Shown here: positions 1 through 10,548 of the stretch, one piece after another
How the letters are laid out: each line of letters starts with the position of its first letter
Numbering within the stretch: position 1 is the stretch's first letter
Assembly: GCA_015680635.1 (NCBI GenBank)
Contig: JAABOA010000025.1
Span: forward strand, 8,431-35,963
Origin: Lunasporangiospora selenospora
Taxonomy: Eukaryota > Mortierellomycota > Mortierellomycetes > Mortierellales > Mortierellaceae
DNA length: 27,533 nt
Direction: 5' to 3'
Program-made: the position numbers and the translations under genes
The notes under the pieces: model-generated
Told to the model about the DNA's origin: nothing
What the model saw: the letters and a program-made list of their open reading frames with translations, nothing else
The model's database searches: none

Positions 1-2167
1 TTTTTTACTTACCAGTATTGTAGACAGTCTCAGCCCAGCCATCAACCTTCCATGCTTGTTCTCTAGTCTTCTTGCGCGTTTCCAAGTCACTAAAATTGTT
101 CATCAGTAGAGAGGGACAGGAAATGATTAGCATAAGAGCCATACGCTGATTTTTATCCAAGTTCGAGAAAAAAAAAAAAAGACTTACGGATAGTTCCACA
201 TGTGATGCACGTAGTTCAATTCACCAAGCTGCGAAAACCATGCGCCAACAGGCTCACAGAATTGGCGACGGCACTCCAGTCCACGACGCCAGTTTGATTC
301 CCACTCGAGAAGATTTCCGGGCTAGACAAAGAAGTAAAAACAAGAGGGTAGGAGTAGAATGTTATCAATCAGTTCAAGTCTTACATAGCAATCAACTACT
401 GAATGAACCACTTGCCTTCAACAGATATGTCCGCATTTCATAAATGCCTCCAAGGGCGACTGGTGGACGCGACTTCCAGAAAGCAAACTCGAGGCAGATC
501 TGATTGTCACGACTGATGAGCATTGGACGCAGATCCTTCAAGAACTTCTGGTATGTCTAGTGTTCAAAGCCATAGAGTTCGGTTATGGGAAATGTGGAGA
601 AGAGTGCTTATTAGATGCAACCCTGGACGGCAGAGTATGAATGCCTAGGAATAATGTTAAAGCGATTGCGGGATTCGTACAGGATCATGTCGCAATCGAT
701 CCGTCTCCTGCGAATGTCCCTGGTAGCCATCAAATTCCCAGATGTGGACTGTAGATAAGAAGCGGGTGTGAGAGGGTAAGAGAAACAAAAAGGTATGCAA
801 CTTTGTTAGGAACATTTATGTCTCCACTGCGGGGTTTCCCCTTTTCCCCTGATACAGCCTCATGTGCTTCCCTGCCAGATCACCCAATAGCTTGCTGTCC
901 TCGGATAACAACAGAATGCATTATTTAGTCGCACAAAGTTTCCTCATCGGACGAACAAACTCTGCCGGAAACCTCCACACCACGTATCTTTTCTCAGTAA
1001 ACTCAATGCCTCCACTAAGACTCAGTCCTGACCTCGGTTCTCGCCCCTCCTTCCGCCTTTCTCTATCTCTTACATCCCAATTGACTTGAATCTATAGATA
1101 CATTGAGGGTCCTTGGCCCGAAATTCCTCCGTTCCATCACAAGAGTCCATTATCCCTACTACACATGCTGGTGCCTGTTTGCATTGCAGCGATAGCAGTA
1201 TGCCAATACGAAACTCAAAACATGTATAAAAAACGGGGCTCTGTTGTCCATGGACTGACGTCGGTGCATTGCGTACTGCCCTTTTTTCCCACACAATCCG
1301 TCACCCATGCTCCCCCTCACACTTACGCCTCCCCCCCTCACACCCAGTGCCTTTGAATCGCCTTTAGATAGACTGATGATGTTGTAAAGAAAGGGCACGA
1401 GACGGTGCAAGTGAGTGAAAAGAGAACGAGAACGAAAGAAAAACTCCAGAAGGGGAATAAAAAAAATGCGTCAATACTTGCCCGCAGTGTCTAGTTCGCC
1501 GATTTCCGTTAACCAACTGCCAGTCAGACGAATCTTGTTGTTGGATTCTTTCACCATCCTTGGGAATGCCTCGGAACTATAAACGAGAAAAACGAGATAA
1601 GGCATGAGTATCGCTACCAAGCGAGTCGGATACCTCTCGAGGCATCCCAAGCCAAAAAAGAGAAATAAAGAGTGTGTGAATATGCAGCGGAGAGTGAGAC
1701 CTACACAAGCTGAACATAGTCATCGAATCTATCGGGGCGAATACGGTGTCCTATTATTGCCGCAATATAATAAATGGGAGAAGAAAGAGAATGTTACCAC
1801 CATGAAGAACGCATCCGAGGTATCTTACTAGTTATTCGTCATCACCCAACAAGTCCTGTCATTTACGTTGCAACTCATGAATGTATTTGCCTCTTGCCAA
1901 GGAAACACCCCATGATTCCTGACTGAGAACCTTTGGCAAACTGCCAGAGCCGTGAAGGATGCTGTTGACAATGCCGCTGACCTTGCCAAGTGGCTTCGAC
2001 GAGCCATCCTTGTTGGCGTCGTTCGAGGAATCCTGCTTCGAGGGGTCGACTCGGAGCAGAGGTGTGGTTGAGAAGGCTCTTGTGGCAAGAGCGGGAAAAG
2101 CGGTCTGGCGAACAGGCACGGTGCGGATGCGCTGAAGACCGACGCGAGAAACCTGGTTGACCTGCAT
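1..2167 (-). CDS. NIPSNAP-family mitochondrial protein, 3' end outside the window
   Basis: Seven exons can be joined in phase: 2167-1867, 1750-1705, 1576-1482, 748-681, 556-416, 321-188 and 89-13, giving about 287 residues before the window edge. The first residues are basic and hydroxylated with 'RAFSTTPLL', typical of a mitochondrial presequence. NIPSNAP signatures follow in order: 'GKYIHELQ', 'RHRIRPDRFDDYVQL', 'VHIWEFDGY', 'LISRDNQICLEFAFW', 'YEMRTYLL', then a second ferredoxin-like repeat with 'GNLLEWESNW' and 'FSQLGELNYVHHMWNYP', and finally 'TREQAWKVDGWAE'. NIPSNAP proteins are mitochondrial and in animals act as mitophagy signals; no enzymatic role is established. Introns 3 and 5 need GC donors, and intron 3 is 733 nt long. 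The start at 2167 is the first ATG that keeps the presequence. The family assignment is firm; the function in this organism is unknown. The last exon or exons lie to the left of the window. Confidence 0.92.
749..1481 (-). other. Long GC-AG intron 3 of the NIPSNAP gene
   Basis: On the minus strand the donor reads CGG|GCAAGT (GC at 1481-1480) and the acceptor is CTACAG (AG at 750-749). Joining here restores 'GELDTAVHIWEF'. The nearby GT (GCAA|GTATTG) would shift the frame and reach a stop after a few codons. At 733 nt this intron is five to seven times longer than the gene's others (94-128 nt). It holds short open frames on both strands without family resemblance and a plus-strand pyrimidine-rich stretch near 1280-1345. 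I recognise no gene inside it. Confidence 0.8.
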
Positions 2168-2753
2168 GGTCTTCTAGAAGAGGTGAATATGAGGTCTGGA
2201 GACAGGGAAAGGGGAGGTGACAAGTAAGAAAGTCAAATGCGGAACCGTGGGAGAAGGAGGGGAGGAGTAGGAGGAGTACAAGAGGGGAGAGTGGGAGAAA
2301 GAAAGAGAGATAGATGGACCAAGGTGGGCCGAAACCAAAGATAAAGTGCGCGAAGGACGCGTGACATGACCGTCAAATGTGCTCTAGTGAGTTGTGGGGG
2401 GAGGGGAGTGAAGGCTTTGGTTTTTTGAGTGAATGTCTTGAGTATCGTTTTCCACGCAGCCCAAATTCTCCAAGAGAGCACTTTTCGCCAGGTTGGGATT
2501 TTGTGAGAGAGCCATCGAGATGACTTGAAAGCTTTATTTATCAAATGCATATTTCATCACCTCCTTTTCTAATTCATGTATTTCGGTACTGGGTCCGATT
2601 AGGCATTACGATTACCAAACTTGGCCCCATCCACACATTCCGACTTGGTAGCTCCTCCGACCAATTCAGGGGATAGCGGAGCCCACCCCATCAGTGATGC
2701 GGCCGTCGAGAGAAACACAACATCCCGCCAGCCGACGACCAACATGGCTTCGA
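2168..2753. promoter_or_regulatory. Divergent intergenic region between NIPSNAP and the Ima1-like gene
   Basis: This stretch separates two start codons pointing away from each other, so it should hold both promoters. The NIPSNAP side (about 2170-2320) is purine-rich on the plus strand, so pyrimidine-rich in the NIPSNAP sense direction, as seen upstream of other genes here. I see no TATA box or known operator. An in-frame upstream ATG for the Ima1-like gene lies at 2697. Confidence 0.5.
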
Positions 2754-5703
2754 ATGGCCTTTAACCCCCCCGTGCGCGTTGAGTGCTGGGGATGTACCAA
2801 CGTCTTTTGGCTCGATCGCTCTGGCACCGACATTGGATCTCCAGCGGACTGGACATGTCCCAACTGCCTCACACGACAAAAGCGTGATCAGGTATAGCAT
2901 CATTCATGTGGATCCCTGTGCATACCATCCTTTTTTGATTCCAGTGTGTGAAATCGATTAAACGGATGGACTACAATTCCTTGTAGCATCATTCAATGGA
3001 ATGAAGCCATAAGCAATAACAGCTGATGCCCTTTTCTCTTTTATAGGATGGTAATATTTTACCTTTACCCGAGATGTTTGATGGCACAATGAACGAGGAA
3101 GCAACAGAGCGCATTGGTATGAAGCCAGCCTTTTGAGCGGCCAGGATGAGAGCTGCCGGTTTAAAAGACTTTACATATTTTTCTAACTGTTTTTTATTTC
3201 ATTTTATCTTTGTTATTGTAAATATCCATTGGGACCAAAAGATCGGAGTCATCTTTCTCGGTATCGCTCCAGGAACAAGGGGCAGGACGAAGTCTTTTGT
3301 GAAACATGTAGGGGGCATCAAAGGGTCGTCTACCAGCTGTTAAGTAGCTACATCCCCGATGAAGAGGTACATCACAATTAGTCTGTTGATCGTACTTTTT
3401 ATACTGTCTTTAGTTGTTTTGTTTTCTCTCGGGAAGCATTCTGCTAATCTCATACTCGACATTACAAATAACCTCATGACTAGGACCCAAACTTTGACGA
3501 ATTCAATGAGACAGCCGACTCGTACAGGAAGCAACTCGAAGTACGATACCCACTAGCGTGCAAGGATTGTGGCGGCAGAGTAAAGGCTGCCATATCTCAA
3601 CGGAATCACCAATTCAAATCAAGGCTTTTACATTCTACTCTAAGCAAAAGTCGAGGGGATAGGATAGCACCCACACGGAGAACTCCCTCTCTTTTCTGGG
3701 TGGTTTGTGGTATTTGCTGGATCTCATCAATGGCAGCCTTGACAACAATTCAGCTTTGTGGTAATTTTTACTTTTCATTGTCATTTTCTTCTCTATCTCT
3801 CAATCAAGCGTCAGTCACATTGTACTGACTTGTCTATTTTCAACTCTTCTAGGAATCTTTGGTCCCAACATTTTACCACAGCTTGGACCTCTTGATTCTC
3901 TACGATATCCTGATCACATTGTAGGTTCACTCTCAAGAGCCAACATCACGAGCGCTCTTTCCAAAGTTGTCAACCATGTCTTCAGCCAAAAATCAGTATC
4001 AATACCGGCCAAATCGATTCTCAATATTTCGGAACTTTCAGCATTTATCATCGCTACTTTGGCAGTCCTCAGCATTCTCGGAGAAGCCTGGGATCCACGG
4101 GAATGGATAATCATGCGCTCGCCACATGCGACTATTCGCGAAAGGTGGTACTACCCTTGGACACGCATGGTAGCCTTGCCGTTACTCGCATTGGAATTCC
4201 ACCTCTTGTTTGCAAAGCCACCTACGCAACAGTCATTACACCCTTTGATGTCACCCTACTTGGTTACACTCTTACTCAGTTGCGTCCGTTTAGCCATTTC
4301 ATCAACGGCAAAGTGGGTCCAAATGCCCATTCAAATCAAACTATCTGACTCTGCGGAAACTGATCATACCACACCAGAGCCTGCTCTAAGAGGTGAGAAT
4401 GACACTTCACGGGTAAGTTGTTATTCTACTGACTGATGAAAACCATATCACATGTCTCCTTGCTCCAATAAAAAGGACTCTTAATACTACCATACTCACC
4501 CTTTGCTTTTTATTGCATTCAGCATTCAACCACAAGACGGAGGCAGATGTCTCCTTTAGATGCTTTGCCTTTACTCTCTCGTTCGGCATCGGACCCTTCG
4601 AATAATGCACAGGAAGATTGGGGCAGATGGTCATCTAAAGGATCAGGCTCATGGAATGGCCCGTCTGCTTCCGACATAGAGACGATCGACTGGGGATCCA
4701 GCAGGGCACCTCTACCGGCTTCTGCAACCCCCTTTGCAGACTTTGGAACGTATAGAGAGTCAGCTTCGTTTCAGTCAACATCCTTGGCCCCTAATTTACA
4801 GCAAGTTGGATCAGACAGAGGAGGATCTAAGACTACTCTCAACGATACAAAGTATTTTTCGCGAGCCTACGAGCCTTCTCCGCTCGCGAACCCATCGCTC
4901 ATCAACGGCCTCAATATTGGGAACATGTCGCTTGGAAAGATGTTTGGATTTCCATCCGCTGAGATTCAACAGCCAGAAAACCACTTTGCTCATCGATCCC
5001 ACAGTCCATCCATGGATCCCCAACAGGATGTCTGGTCGTACAGGAAAAAGAGTATGGACGCAGACTTGGATATTGACGCGAATGAGAACGAAAACGAGGA
5101 CGAGGACGAAGATGTTGCTCGAACTAAAGCGTCCATGTGGAGGCGAAATGGCCCTAAGGCCCCTACAAAACAGACACAGTTTGGGATGGGATTGATGTCA
5201 ATGTCTAGCTCTTCTCAGTACAGAGGAAAGTCAAAATTTGAGAAGCGTGAGGATTTTGCAGCTCAACGCTACTTCCCACCAGAACCGGAGACTGGATTAG
5301 AAGAAAACTTTTTTGGAGTTGTCAAGATTGTGGACGATTATCTACCCCACCGTGAGAGACCTGTTAGCTTCATTGACCGGAGTAAGACCATTTGCAAGTA
5401 CCTTACTGTCGCGTCTTTCCTAGTCATGGCTACCTGTCGCTGTGCGATGCAGGTCATGGTAAGAAATGTGTAACCGTTGACCAAAGGAAGTCTACAGCTT
5501 TACGAATCAAGTAATAGTCTTTTGGCCAGTTTATTCTAACTTTGGATGCCCAGCCAAATGTACTAGGATTGGAGACTGTCTGGAGAGCAAGCATCTATTG
5601 TGCCGTAGCATCGAGTTTCACGGTATTGATATTGTCTGTGGCTGCAGTCTGTGCTGTAGATGGGACTATTGCCACAAAGAAGCGTCCCTCACGAAAGTCA
5701 TAG
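2754..5703 (+). CDS. Ima1/TMEM201 (Samp1)-like inner nuclear membrane protein
   Basis: Seven exons join in phase: 2754-2891, 3047-3116, 3242-3366, 3484-3760, 3853-4412, 4523-5458 and 5554-5703, about 751 residues. The N-terminus has the four CxxC pairs of the Ima1_N zinc domain: CWGC (11-14), CPNC (35-38), CETC (89-92) and CKDC (137-140). Hydrophobic segments follow near residues 180-203, 263-283, 305-324 and 336-354. A long polar, serine-rich tail contains an acidic Asn/Asp/Glu run near 5075-5115. Two further hydrophobic segments close the protein, the last (in 'SFTVLILSVAAVCAVDG') in exon 7. Ima1 in fission yeast and Samp1 in animals sit in the inner nuclear membrane and help link chromatin to the cytoskeleton through LINC-associated complexes. 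The start at 2754 fits the family; an ATG at 2697 would add 19 residues. Exon 7 is easily missed because the exon 6 frame runs on to a stop at 5473, but GT at 5459 and CAG at 5551-5553 with a good branch site (TTCTAAC) give a clean join. Confidence 0.88.
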
Positions 5704-5845
5704 AAAATTTGCACGCGTTTTCCCAACATAAAGAACCACCCCCCTTCTTTTTTTTATCTTTTGCGTTTGTGCCAACACATCATCATTTCCAACTGCTCCC
5801 TTTTTCTCTTTGCTCACATTCACATTCACATCATCTGTAACAGAA

Positions 5846-8800
5846 ATGGACTTCCTCTCAAGCGGCTTTAGTGCATTGAGAGGCCAGAAGGGGCAGCATC
5901 AATCGGGTTCAGAAACCGTGGACCGACTCTGCGAACGCATTGAACATGGCACTCTCTTGGAGGATCGACGCGCGTCCGTCCTGGCGCTCAAAGCATGCTC
6001 TCGTGATCATAAGAGGGTACTTTAGTCTTCAATGACCTGACCTAAGAACCATGCGGTCGATATTCTTGCCTCCATTCTCTTCATCGACTGAATGACTGCT
6101 AGTCCTGGACTAGCACTCACCCCGATCCGATGGTTTAATACTTTCTCTATATCATTTCCCACCCCCTGGACTTTACCGTTGGATGTAGGATATCGGCTCA
6201 CGAGGTGTCAACGTACTCAGCAAAGTATTGCGACAGGATTCCATGGACCTTGAAATTTGCAAGGCCGTGTTGGAAACATTGGCCATTCTCTGCCAAACGG
6301 ATGCAGTAAGGAGCTCTCTCGGGAATGCTTTAACAGGCAGTAGCAGACATATGGCGGAAATACGTGGCGAACTTTTTGAACCTTACTTTTTATTGGCGTT
6401 TACACGTACTTGCTATGCTTGGGGGGTCCTAGGAACACGAAGAATCTCAAGAATTTGGGAAGAAAATGTCGGCCACATTCCTGGAGGTAAGAGCTTTTTC
6501 TCACTTTTTTTTCATTGAAAGATAGGCCTCTTGTAAACATATTGTCCATGTTACGCATTCACTTATTCGCTTTCCCCTGCGTTTTTTAGGACCCGGTCAA
6601 TGTGACGATCTTGTTGGATATTCTTGAGGAATACGATTTTTATGTACGGTTCCATGTCGTGTCGCTTCTTTCGACATTAGTCCTGAACGACTCTCAACGA
6701 CTTCAGGAATGTATCTTAACTTCGCCCGTAGGCATGTCCCGTCTGATGGCTCTCTTGGATGATCGTCGAGAAATTATCCGCAATGGTGTGTACAAATATC
6801 AGGAATTGATACGGAGCATTAATGAATGATCCTTGTCGCGGGACTATGAAGGGATAATTGCTGAAATTTTACTTTCTAAACCATAATCTAGAGGGTCTTT
6901 TGTTGTTAATCTCGCTCACGGAAACCAACGCCGACCTTCAAAAGATTGTCGCCTTTGAGAATGCGTTTGAAAGGCTATTGACGATCATTGAAGAGGAAGG
7001 CGGTATCAATGGAGGCATTATCGTTCAGGATTGTCTACAGCTCGTTCAAAATTTGCTGCGTTATAACGTGTCGAATCAGGTAGGTGCAACGGCCCATTGC
7101 CTTATTCACGCTATTGTGTAAGAGAGAAGTTGACTCTTTACTCCTAGTTTGTACTTCTTTCTGATAACTCATTGAGACGTATTTTTGGCCTCACCCTAGA
7201 ATTACTTTAGAGAAACCAGCTGTATCCAACGAATCCCAGATCTCTTCCGCGAGGACATGGTCCGAGAAAGTGGCCACAGCGACTTGCCACATGGCGATGC
7301 CTGGTCGGATCAGAAAGGAAACAACATGATCATGGTTCTGGAACTCATTAGAGTTCTCGTTGTACCTGATCACTCCAACACAGCTACCAACCAGGTAGTT
7401 ACCTCGTTTATTCAGTTCTTCATCTAACTCCAATCCTCAAAGTCTTGGGAAAACTGTGCTCACTGGTGTATGAATTATTTTGATATCCTGACACCCTTTA
7501 GAAATCCATGAGCCAATGCGGAATAGTTCAATTGCTAATCACCCTAGCTCTGACTTCGAATGCGCCCCAAAGAGTAAAAGCTAGCGCCTTTTATGCGTTG
7601 GCAGAATTGGTCCGCTTGAACAAGGCAAACCAGGATGTGTTATTCAAGGCTGTAATCGCGCCTGCTCATCCACCTCCAGTTCCTCACGAGGATGTCTTGT
7701 CCAGTCTGAGCCCGCCCAATCGATCTTCAGTTCAACTTTCACGCTCATCCTTCCAGCAAGGACGAGGTACACACGATGATCATGGAGCACACCAAAGAGC
7801 CTCGGGGCCGCGTGCAAAGTGTCCTGCTGTTGTCGAAACTGTCGCTATTGCTGTTGGTCAGTATCCTGGCTGCAGCTATTCTGTCCGCGCATCCGCAACG
7901 TGTCTTTTCCAGGTAACTGTCTCGACTGTATTTTATAAGAAAATCTATGGTTATGGGAACGACCTGGATAGTGTGCAGTAGTAATACTCTCCTATTGATA
8001 CGCCTTTTCTCTCTCTCTCGCTCTTTCAATGCTTCGCAGGCACTGTTGCTAGAGAATCCAGATACACAGCTTGTACTTGCATCAACATTGAATCCGCCGC
8101 CAGAAGATAACCCCAACACCGTATCAGATGGTGAGTCCCCAGCGAAAAGTCAAATGCATGCTCAGGGGATTCCTGATTTGATCATGACTATAAGACTGAC
8201 GTCAGAGTATTTCTCTACCTACTCTATCGGTGGAATTTAATAGAGAAACCGCATTCTCCTGGAACTCTGTTACTGGGAGCGCTACAGGGCTGGCAAGAAG
8301 ATGCCGAGATTTTATCCATGGACCCATACAATAGCTGGTTTGCAACTGTCCTTTTCTCACACATCCTTCAAAACAATCCAAGGGCCAAATCAATTGCTTT
8401 GGCTATCACATTTGGAGATGAGGAGCAAGGTAAGCAAGAGAAAGGCTTGATTGTAAATCCTACTGTGCCCTGAATTTTTAAGCACATTGCTAATCCTTGA
8501 AATATCGTTAAAACACTCACGATGGTGTAGGTGAAGATCCAGTCTCGCTGATCAACGCCATTACGGCAGCTCTAATGATTGCAGTCAAGAGTCGAGCAGA
8601 TGCTAGGGTTGCTCTGGGATATTTGGCACTCCTCTGCAACTGGTGTTATGATTGTCCCAAGAGCGTCAAAGACTTTTTATCCGAGGGAGCACACTTACAA
8701 TTTGTAAGTCGAGATTGGGACCCTATCTCTATTACAACTCCTTCCCCCCCTCCCATCAACAACGACTAATCAAAGCTCCACCCTACTGTCATTGATATAG

Positions 8801-9810
8801 TTAATAGAGCTAATCAGCCCATCCTCAAAAGAGGACCCAATGGTCCAGGGCTTGGCAGCATTCCTATTAGGTATTTGCTACGAGTTTAATTGGGAACCAG
8901 ATGCACCTATTACTCGGGCCACGATCCAGCCAATTATTCTGAGCCGAATTGGTGTGGATCATTTCGCATCTTGTATTACCCGAGTCCGAGAATCAAAGCC
9001 CTTCAATGCTGCCACACCCTGGATGATTGTTCTCCCGAAGGAGGAAGGCCCCGGAAAACTCCCAGCTCTGTTCTTTGACTATAGTTTTGTCGAGTTTATG
9101 AAGCGGACATTTGGTTAGTATCTCAAGGACTATCTTTTTTTTCCCTCTTTTTTTTCTTTTCTTTTTATTATTTATGGCCATTGACTCAAAGTACAGACTA
9201 CTAACTTCAGAAGTGTTTATTTCTCCACTGTTTATGACCCAAACCAGAAAAAACGCAAAAATCCATTACGGTATTACCTCATAGCGGCGGCCCATCCAAA
9301 CCAAAGGTGCAAATCAATGATGCCGAGGCTGAATCCAAGATGCAGTCGCTTGTGGCAATTGTTGCTTCCAAGGACTCTGAGATTTCTGACCTGAAGGCGC
9401 AATTGGAATCCAAGGTGCAGTCGCTTGTGGCAACTGTTGCTTCCAAGGACTCTGAGATTTCTGACCTAAAGGTGCAATTGGAAGAGGCGTATCAACAGTT
9501 GACTCAGCAGGTATGGAGGACTGTAGTGAATGGGATTATGTGTATTGCCTGTTGATTTTGCGTGTGAGAACCGATCAACCAAAAATGATTGCTGACTCCA
9601 TTTGGTGTTGTGTTATTTTTTTAGGCCCATGAGCGTCAAGAGCACGAGTCAACACTTGCAAGACTCAATGAAGAAGTCCGCCTCAGCGGCGAACGATACA
9701 CCGCCCTGGAGAAAGAACATGAAGACCTTCTTATTTGTCTGGCAGAACAGGAAGAAGACATGACCCAATTGAAAGAGCGAGTCTTGGCTCTTGGACTTAA
9801 TCACCTATAA
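5846..9810 (+). CDS. USO1: Uso1/p115 general vesicular transport (Golgi tethering) factor
   Basis: Thirteen exons join in phase: 5846-6016, 6189-6305, 6433-6486, 6590-6785, 6892-7079, 7200-7394, 7502-7912, 8040-8130, 8244-8429, 8531-8703, 8801-9113, 9248-9510 and 9625-9810, about 847 residues. The armadillo-like head is very recognisable: 'TLLEDRRASVLALKACS', 'VNVTILLDILEEYDFYVRF', 'KIVAFENAFERLL' and 'MVQGLAAFLLGICYEF'. It is followed by a coiled coil (about 715-790) and a C-terminal acidic segment with 'EQEEDMTQLKERVLALG'. Uso1/p115 is a cytosolic tether that captures ER-derived COPII vesicles at the Golgi before SNARE pairing. The coiled coil is far shorter than in budding yeast Uso1 (about 1790 residues in total) and nearer to animal p115 (about 960). 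Exon 7 carries a Ser/Gln/His-rich insertion of some 45-55 residues (about 365-410) within the armadillo region. The start has a favourable context (cagaaATGG), 142 bases after the upstream stop. Confidence 0.93.
9331..9480 (+). repeat. In-frame tandem duplication, two 75-bp units in the Uso1 coiled coil
   Basis: Units 9331-9405 and 9406-9480 match at 71 of 75 positions. Each encodes 25 residues beginning ESK and containing 'QSLVA' and 'VASKDSEISDLK' (residues about 727-751 and 752-776). Differences are ATG/GTG, ATT/ACT, CTG/CTA and GCG/GTG; three change the amino acid, all conservatively for a coiled coil. Confidence 0.95.
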
Positions 9811-10548
9811 TAATAATAATAAAAAAATAGTCAAGTTGACAGATTGATGATCTGAAATAGCACCCCGTTTCCCAGAGAGAGCCCCAGACAGTGTTGAGTG
9901 TGGGAGACAGAGAGGCTGTTCTGGCGTCGACCAATCAAAAACGAGCAGACTCGAATTTTTTCCACGGTCTATCGGGGTAGAGAGTTGGAGAGAGAGTCTC
10001 TATCTGGGCCCCCCTGGAGAAGAGTCAAAAAAAAAAAAAGATGGAGGAGATGGGAATGGACAAGAGATGGAGAATAGGAGATTGGAGAGAAGCCGTTTAT
10101 TATTGTGGAGGTAGACATAGATAGCTCTTGCTCAAGAGACTACGGCTGGATCGGTCCCGGGCCGCCCGGTGGGCACACTGGAAAAGAGTATGACGGAAAC
10201 AGGCGGGGCGGGTGGGAGGGAGAGGGACTCTCTCGGCTCGAGAGGCTGACCTAAAGCTCTAAAGGGCTGCCGTCTTCTCTCTCACACACTCTTTCTCTTT
10301 TCCTCATTCTATCCTCAGCACCACCCGTCCTTCTCTCCCCTCTCCATCCTTCTTTCTCTCTCCTCTTTCTCTCTGTCCGACCTTTTGTCGACCGCGATCC
10401 TTTGCTCTTTTATTATCCCTTGTCCGGATCGCGTCTTTACCCGTGTCTGCGAACCGAGCTACATCCCGTTTCGCCATTACCACATCTCATTCTTTATAGA
10501 GATCCATAAAAAAGGAAGAGAAAGACATCTTTTGAATCTCTTGTCGCC
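9811..10548 (+). promoter_or_regulatory. Intergenic region: Uso1 3' end and methylmalonyl-CoA mutase promoter
   Basis: Immediately after the Uso1 stop is an AT-rich run with an AATAAA-like element (9818-9823), probably too close to the stop to be the only polyadenylation signal. Further on come a CCAAT box (9931-9935), a G-rich stretch resembling a GC box (about 10201-10220), a perfect 6-bp inverted repeat CTCTCG-GCT-CGAGAG (10230-10244), and a dense pyrimidine tract at about 10262-10385 before the mutase ATG at 10549. No open frame here resembles a gene. The roles are inferred from position. Confidence 0.5.

Noticed and set aside
1828-2223. 131-codon minus-strand frame overlapping the NIPSNAP start
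   Set aside because: The overlapping frame from 2167 gives the presequence and the conserved NIPSNAP segment and splices in phase; this one does not.
4059-4436. Short plus-strand frames at 4059-4436 and 4547-5473 as separate small genes
   Set aside because: They are exons 5 and 6 of the Ima1-like gene, joined in phase with flanking zinc-finger and membrane exons.
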